Assembly: GCA_032871835.1 (NCBI GenBank)
Contig: CM065295.1
Location: forward strand, 87,847,819 to 87,911,818
Direction of reading: 5' to 3'
Length of the DNA: 64,000 nucleotides
DNA from: Dipteronia dyeriana
Lineage: Eukaryota; Streptophyta; Magnoliopsida; Sapindales; Sapindaceae
Below the pieces are notes generated by a model. That model was not told the DNA's origin and searched no databases. It saw nothing but the letters and a program-made list of their open reading frames with translations. Of this stretch, positions 61,769 through 64,000 are shown one piece after another (within the stretch, counting starts at the first letter, position 1; each line of letters opens with the position of its first letter). The translations under genes and the position numbers were made by a program.

Positions 61769-62580
61769 TTAGGGGTTAGAGCTCCTCTCATCTCACAGAA
61801 AGAACCAAAACCGAGTTTCCCCACTGGCGGCCATCATTCGGCCTTAACAGGGTACTTTCCGGTTAGACACTAACAGAGATGGATGGAGATCAGTAGGCCA
61901 AACTAGTCAGTACGGGGCTTTGTTAAACCTGAGTTCATCCTAGCCAGCAACATTCTGGTTCCGGATGTGTCCAGGGTGTCCAGCCAATATACCGAACCAG
62001 TATACATGATCTGTTCTGATATGCAGGATCCTCATAAGAGGCAAGCATAGAGCATACTGGGACCTTGGAGAACCATAGTTTCAGATACAGAGCTATTCGA
62101 AGATTGGGAGGGAGAAACTGTTTAGAAAGCCATCAAATTGAAAACACAATCCTTTCTTTATTTATTTTCGTTCTGATTTACATAGAGGCAGGCCCTTTCT
62201 TTTTATAGTTCAAAGAAAAGGGGCACCCTTCATTGCTGATCACAATATTTTACAAGGGATAAGGATCAGTCGACAAGCAAAGAAACAAAGCTTAAAGATA
62301 AGGATGGCCTAACAAGGACAGGAGGGCCGACAAAAGCAGGAAGATAAAAAGAGGACAGCTGGAGAGCGTTACAAAGGAAAAGCTGGCCGTCAAAGCTGGC
62401 CGACAAAAGCAGGGAACACAATAAAGTAAAAGAGACAGCTGGGATGCGTTGCAGCAAAAGTTGGCGAAGGAGCTATGGACTGCTGAGGTTGCATGTGGAG
62501 TGGTACTCGTCATCTGAGTTGAGGGCCCCACAGATCGAACAGGGCCAGGTGTCAGCCGGGTCTTGGGAGTCTTGAAGGAA
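61769..62580 (-). promoter_or_regulatory. Pararetroviral intergenic region: promoter, polyA signal, leader
   Basis: On the minus strand a TATA box CTATAAAAAG (plus 62201-62207 for the core) is followed about 35-45 nt later by overlapping AATAAA signals (plus 62157-62166). A leader of about 480 nt then runs to the movement-protein ATG, holding the primer-binding site. The combination matches the single large intergenic region of a caulimovirid. Minus-strand frames at 62266-62903 are shadows of the neighbouring ORF or leader. Confidence 0.6.
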
Positions 62581-63297
62581 CTACTCTGGGAGAGGGTGAA
62601 GGCTTCTTGTGGGGTCTCTTGGGACGTCAGGGAGAATAAAGATGACATCTGTGTAGTCATTGTTGACGTCACAAAGAAAGTTGAGGAGGGGTACCTGGAT
62701 GTTGGTCTTGTATAGCCTTTCATAGTCGTAAGAAGTATCCCATTCATAACATACGTTGGATGTCCAAAGGAGCTGAGTGTGTGGGCTGTAACTGTAGGGC
62801 CTGTTGAAGATCCAGATGCAGCACACTTTGGAGGCCTGGTCAGGGTCCATTTTCCAGAGATGGTATTGGCCCATGAGCTTAGTGAGCTCTGTCTGCCAGG
62901 CATGTAGGGGCTTGAACCATTGTAGGAAAGTCCTGAGATTGACCGAGATAGGGTCCTGGGTAAAACCGTATAGTGCTTGGAGGGGGAAGATCATGGCGTG
63001 ACGACAGAGAACAGACAAACACCATAGGAACCATAACATTTGGTCAGAATAGTAGTAGAATGGAGGTGATACAAAAGGGTCCAGAAAGGGTTTTCTGAGG
63101 TTGGTTATCTGATGGTGACAGCCTTGGCTATTGATCTGGGATAGGTAATGCGGAAGGTAAGAGCTGGCAAATGCTTGAATTTATTGGACGGAAGGGGTTT
63201 GTCCTGGGGAGAGAGTAGCTATGAATTCTGGAGGGAAAACAGGTGGCATTGGGGGAGTATATGGGGCTGAGGAGGTGGAAGCTCGAGAAGATACCAT
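62581..63297 (-). pseudogene. Unrecognised pararetroviral ORF with one stop
   Basis: From ATG at 63297 the frame runs 238 codons to a stop at 62581, broken only by a TAA at codon 39 (63183-63181). The N-terminus is Ser/Pro-rich. The body is rich in Trp, Tyr, Phe and Leu ('TFLQWFKPLHAWQTELTKLM', 'CYEWDTSYDYERLYK') and ends in an acidic/Pro stretch. Its position, directly upstream of the intergenic region and on the same strand, is where some endogenous caulimovirids (florendoviruses) have a second ORF of unknown role. I recognise no enzymatic domain. One stop in 238 codons suggests modest age. The similarity of the pararetroviral block ends at about 63297. Confidence 0.6.
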
Positions 63298-64000
63298 GTA
63301 TACATTAAATATTAATTATTAAATTTATATATTTTAACTTAAATTATATATATTTAACAAAATTTATCTTTAATTGATGGTTAAAATGTTATATATTGAC
63401 TTATAACTTACATATCAAGAGAAAAATAACTCTATATATAAAACGACAATCTTTCTCTTGCAATTTTTTTTCTGATGTGACAGTAATAGTGTAAGGGTTT
63501 GTCAAATATGAATGTCTGATCAAATTTTATTAGTTTGACGTGTCAACTCAGCTAATGAGCCAGAGATATTGAATCATATGTTTAAGTACTTTGAATTCAT
63601 TTTACTATAATGACGTATGTTTTTAGTAATGATGACATTGGCCCAAATAAAACATTTTTAAGTCTTTCAAATTCTCAAATAGTTTTTTTAGAACCACTGC
63701 ATGAATAAAGTCTAGAGAACTATGTTTTTAACACGTTGTTTTATAAATTCGGGAGAATTTCAAAAAATTATATATATATATATATAAACTCTATATATTT
63801 TGAGCAAAATCGAGAAACAATCCCACACTACATTAATGAAGTAAAAAAAACATTCTAATGTGATATGACATATATTTATTTAACAACTGGTTTTGTCTAA
63901 CCAAAAAAGTTTTTATTATTATTATAAAATTACAATTTTATTTTGCAATTTTGATCAAATTTAAGGGATATTTAAATTCTCCCTATAAATTATATTAAGA
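63298..64000. other. AT-rich flank, no gene seen
   Basis: Very AT-rich with (TA)n near 63770-63786. The abrupt drop in GC at 63298 marks the edge of the pararetroviral block. Confidence 0.5.

Overview
The window is about 64 kb of AT-rich plant nuclear DNA, almost certainly from a eudicot. The signs are spliced genes with GT-AG introns, a plant Pol III U6 snRNA gene with a textbook upstream sequence element and TATA box, a plant sterol C4-methyl oxidase, a plant-specific BED-finger protein descended from a hAT transposase, and the usual eudicot crowd of hAT, Mutator-like, Harbinger-like, SINE, Copia, Ty3/gypsy and endogenous pararetrovirus sequences. The species cannot be named from the sequence alone. 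No bacterial-type operon, CRISPR array or phage signal is present.

Host genes are few and widely spaced. From left to right they are: a U6 snRNA gene (about 3.55-3.72 kb) with a decayed tandem copy at 5.28-5.45 kb; a three-exon minus-strand gene of the At4g22758 (DUF7054) family at 7.45-8.56 kb; a five-exon plus-strand SMO1-type sterol 4-alpha-methyl oxidase at 28.11-31.39 kb; a tRNA-Lys(CUU) at 32.62-32.69 kb; and a single-exon plus-strand gene at 43.74-46.11 kb for a 789-residue protein of the At1g12380/At1g62870 type (BED-like finger plus hAT-transposase-derived body).

The space between them is largely transposon debris. Several non-autonomous elements can be delimited by terminal inverted repeats and target-site duplications: hAT elements at 8.85-9.41, 20.35-21.48 and 21.58-23.13 kb (the last with another hAT nested inside), a Harbinger-like element at 24.44-25.60 kb, and Mutator-like elements with long terminal inverted repeats at 40.13-41.33 and 41.50-42.84 kb, the second flanked by a perfect 9-bp duplication. 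A tandem MITE-like pair (11.12-11.78 kb), SINE fragments, a Copia-type LTR (about 1.77-2.49 kb), a minus-oriented LTR with a degraded primer site (34.1-35.75 kb) and several long hairpins are also visible.

The right end (50.6-63.3 kb) is the most unusual part. All of it reads on the minus strand except one antisense ORF. From high to low coordinates it runs: an unrecognised ORF broken by one stop; an intergenic region with TATA, AATAAA and a tRNA-Met primer-binding site; a caulimovirid-type movement-protein ORF; then an abrupt join to a Ty3/gypsy gag, followed by protease, RT, RNase H, a second RNase H, integrase, an antisense ORF with a 'putative gypsy-type transposon' domain, and a 3' LTR. 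The second RNase H and the antisense ORF point to the Tat lineage. The Ty3 part carries many stops and frameshifts and is dead. The simplest reading is a pararetrovirus fragment joined to a 5'-truncated Tat element; a genuine chimeric element is possible but unproven.
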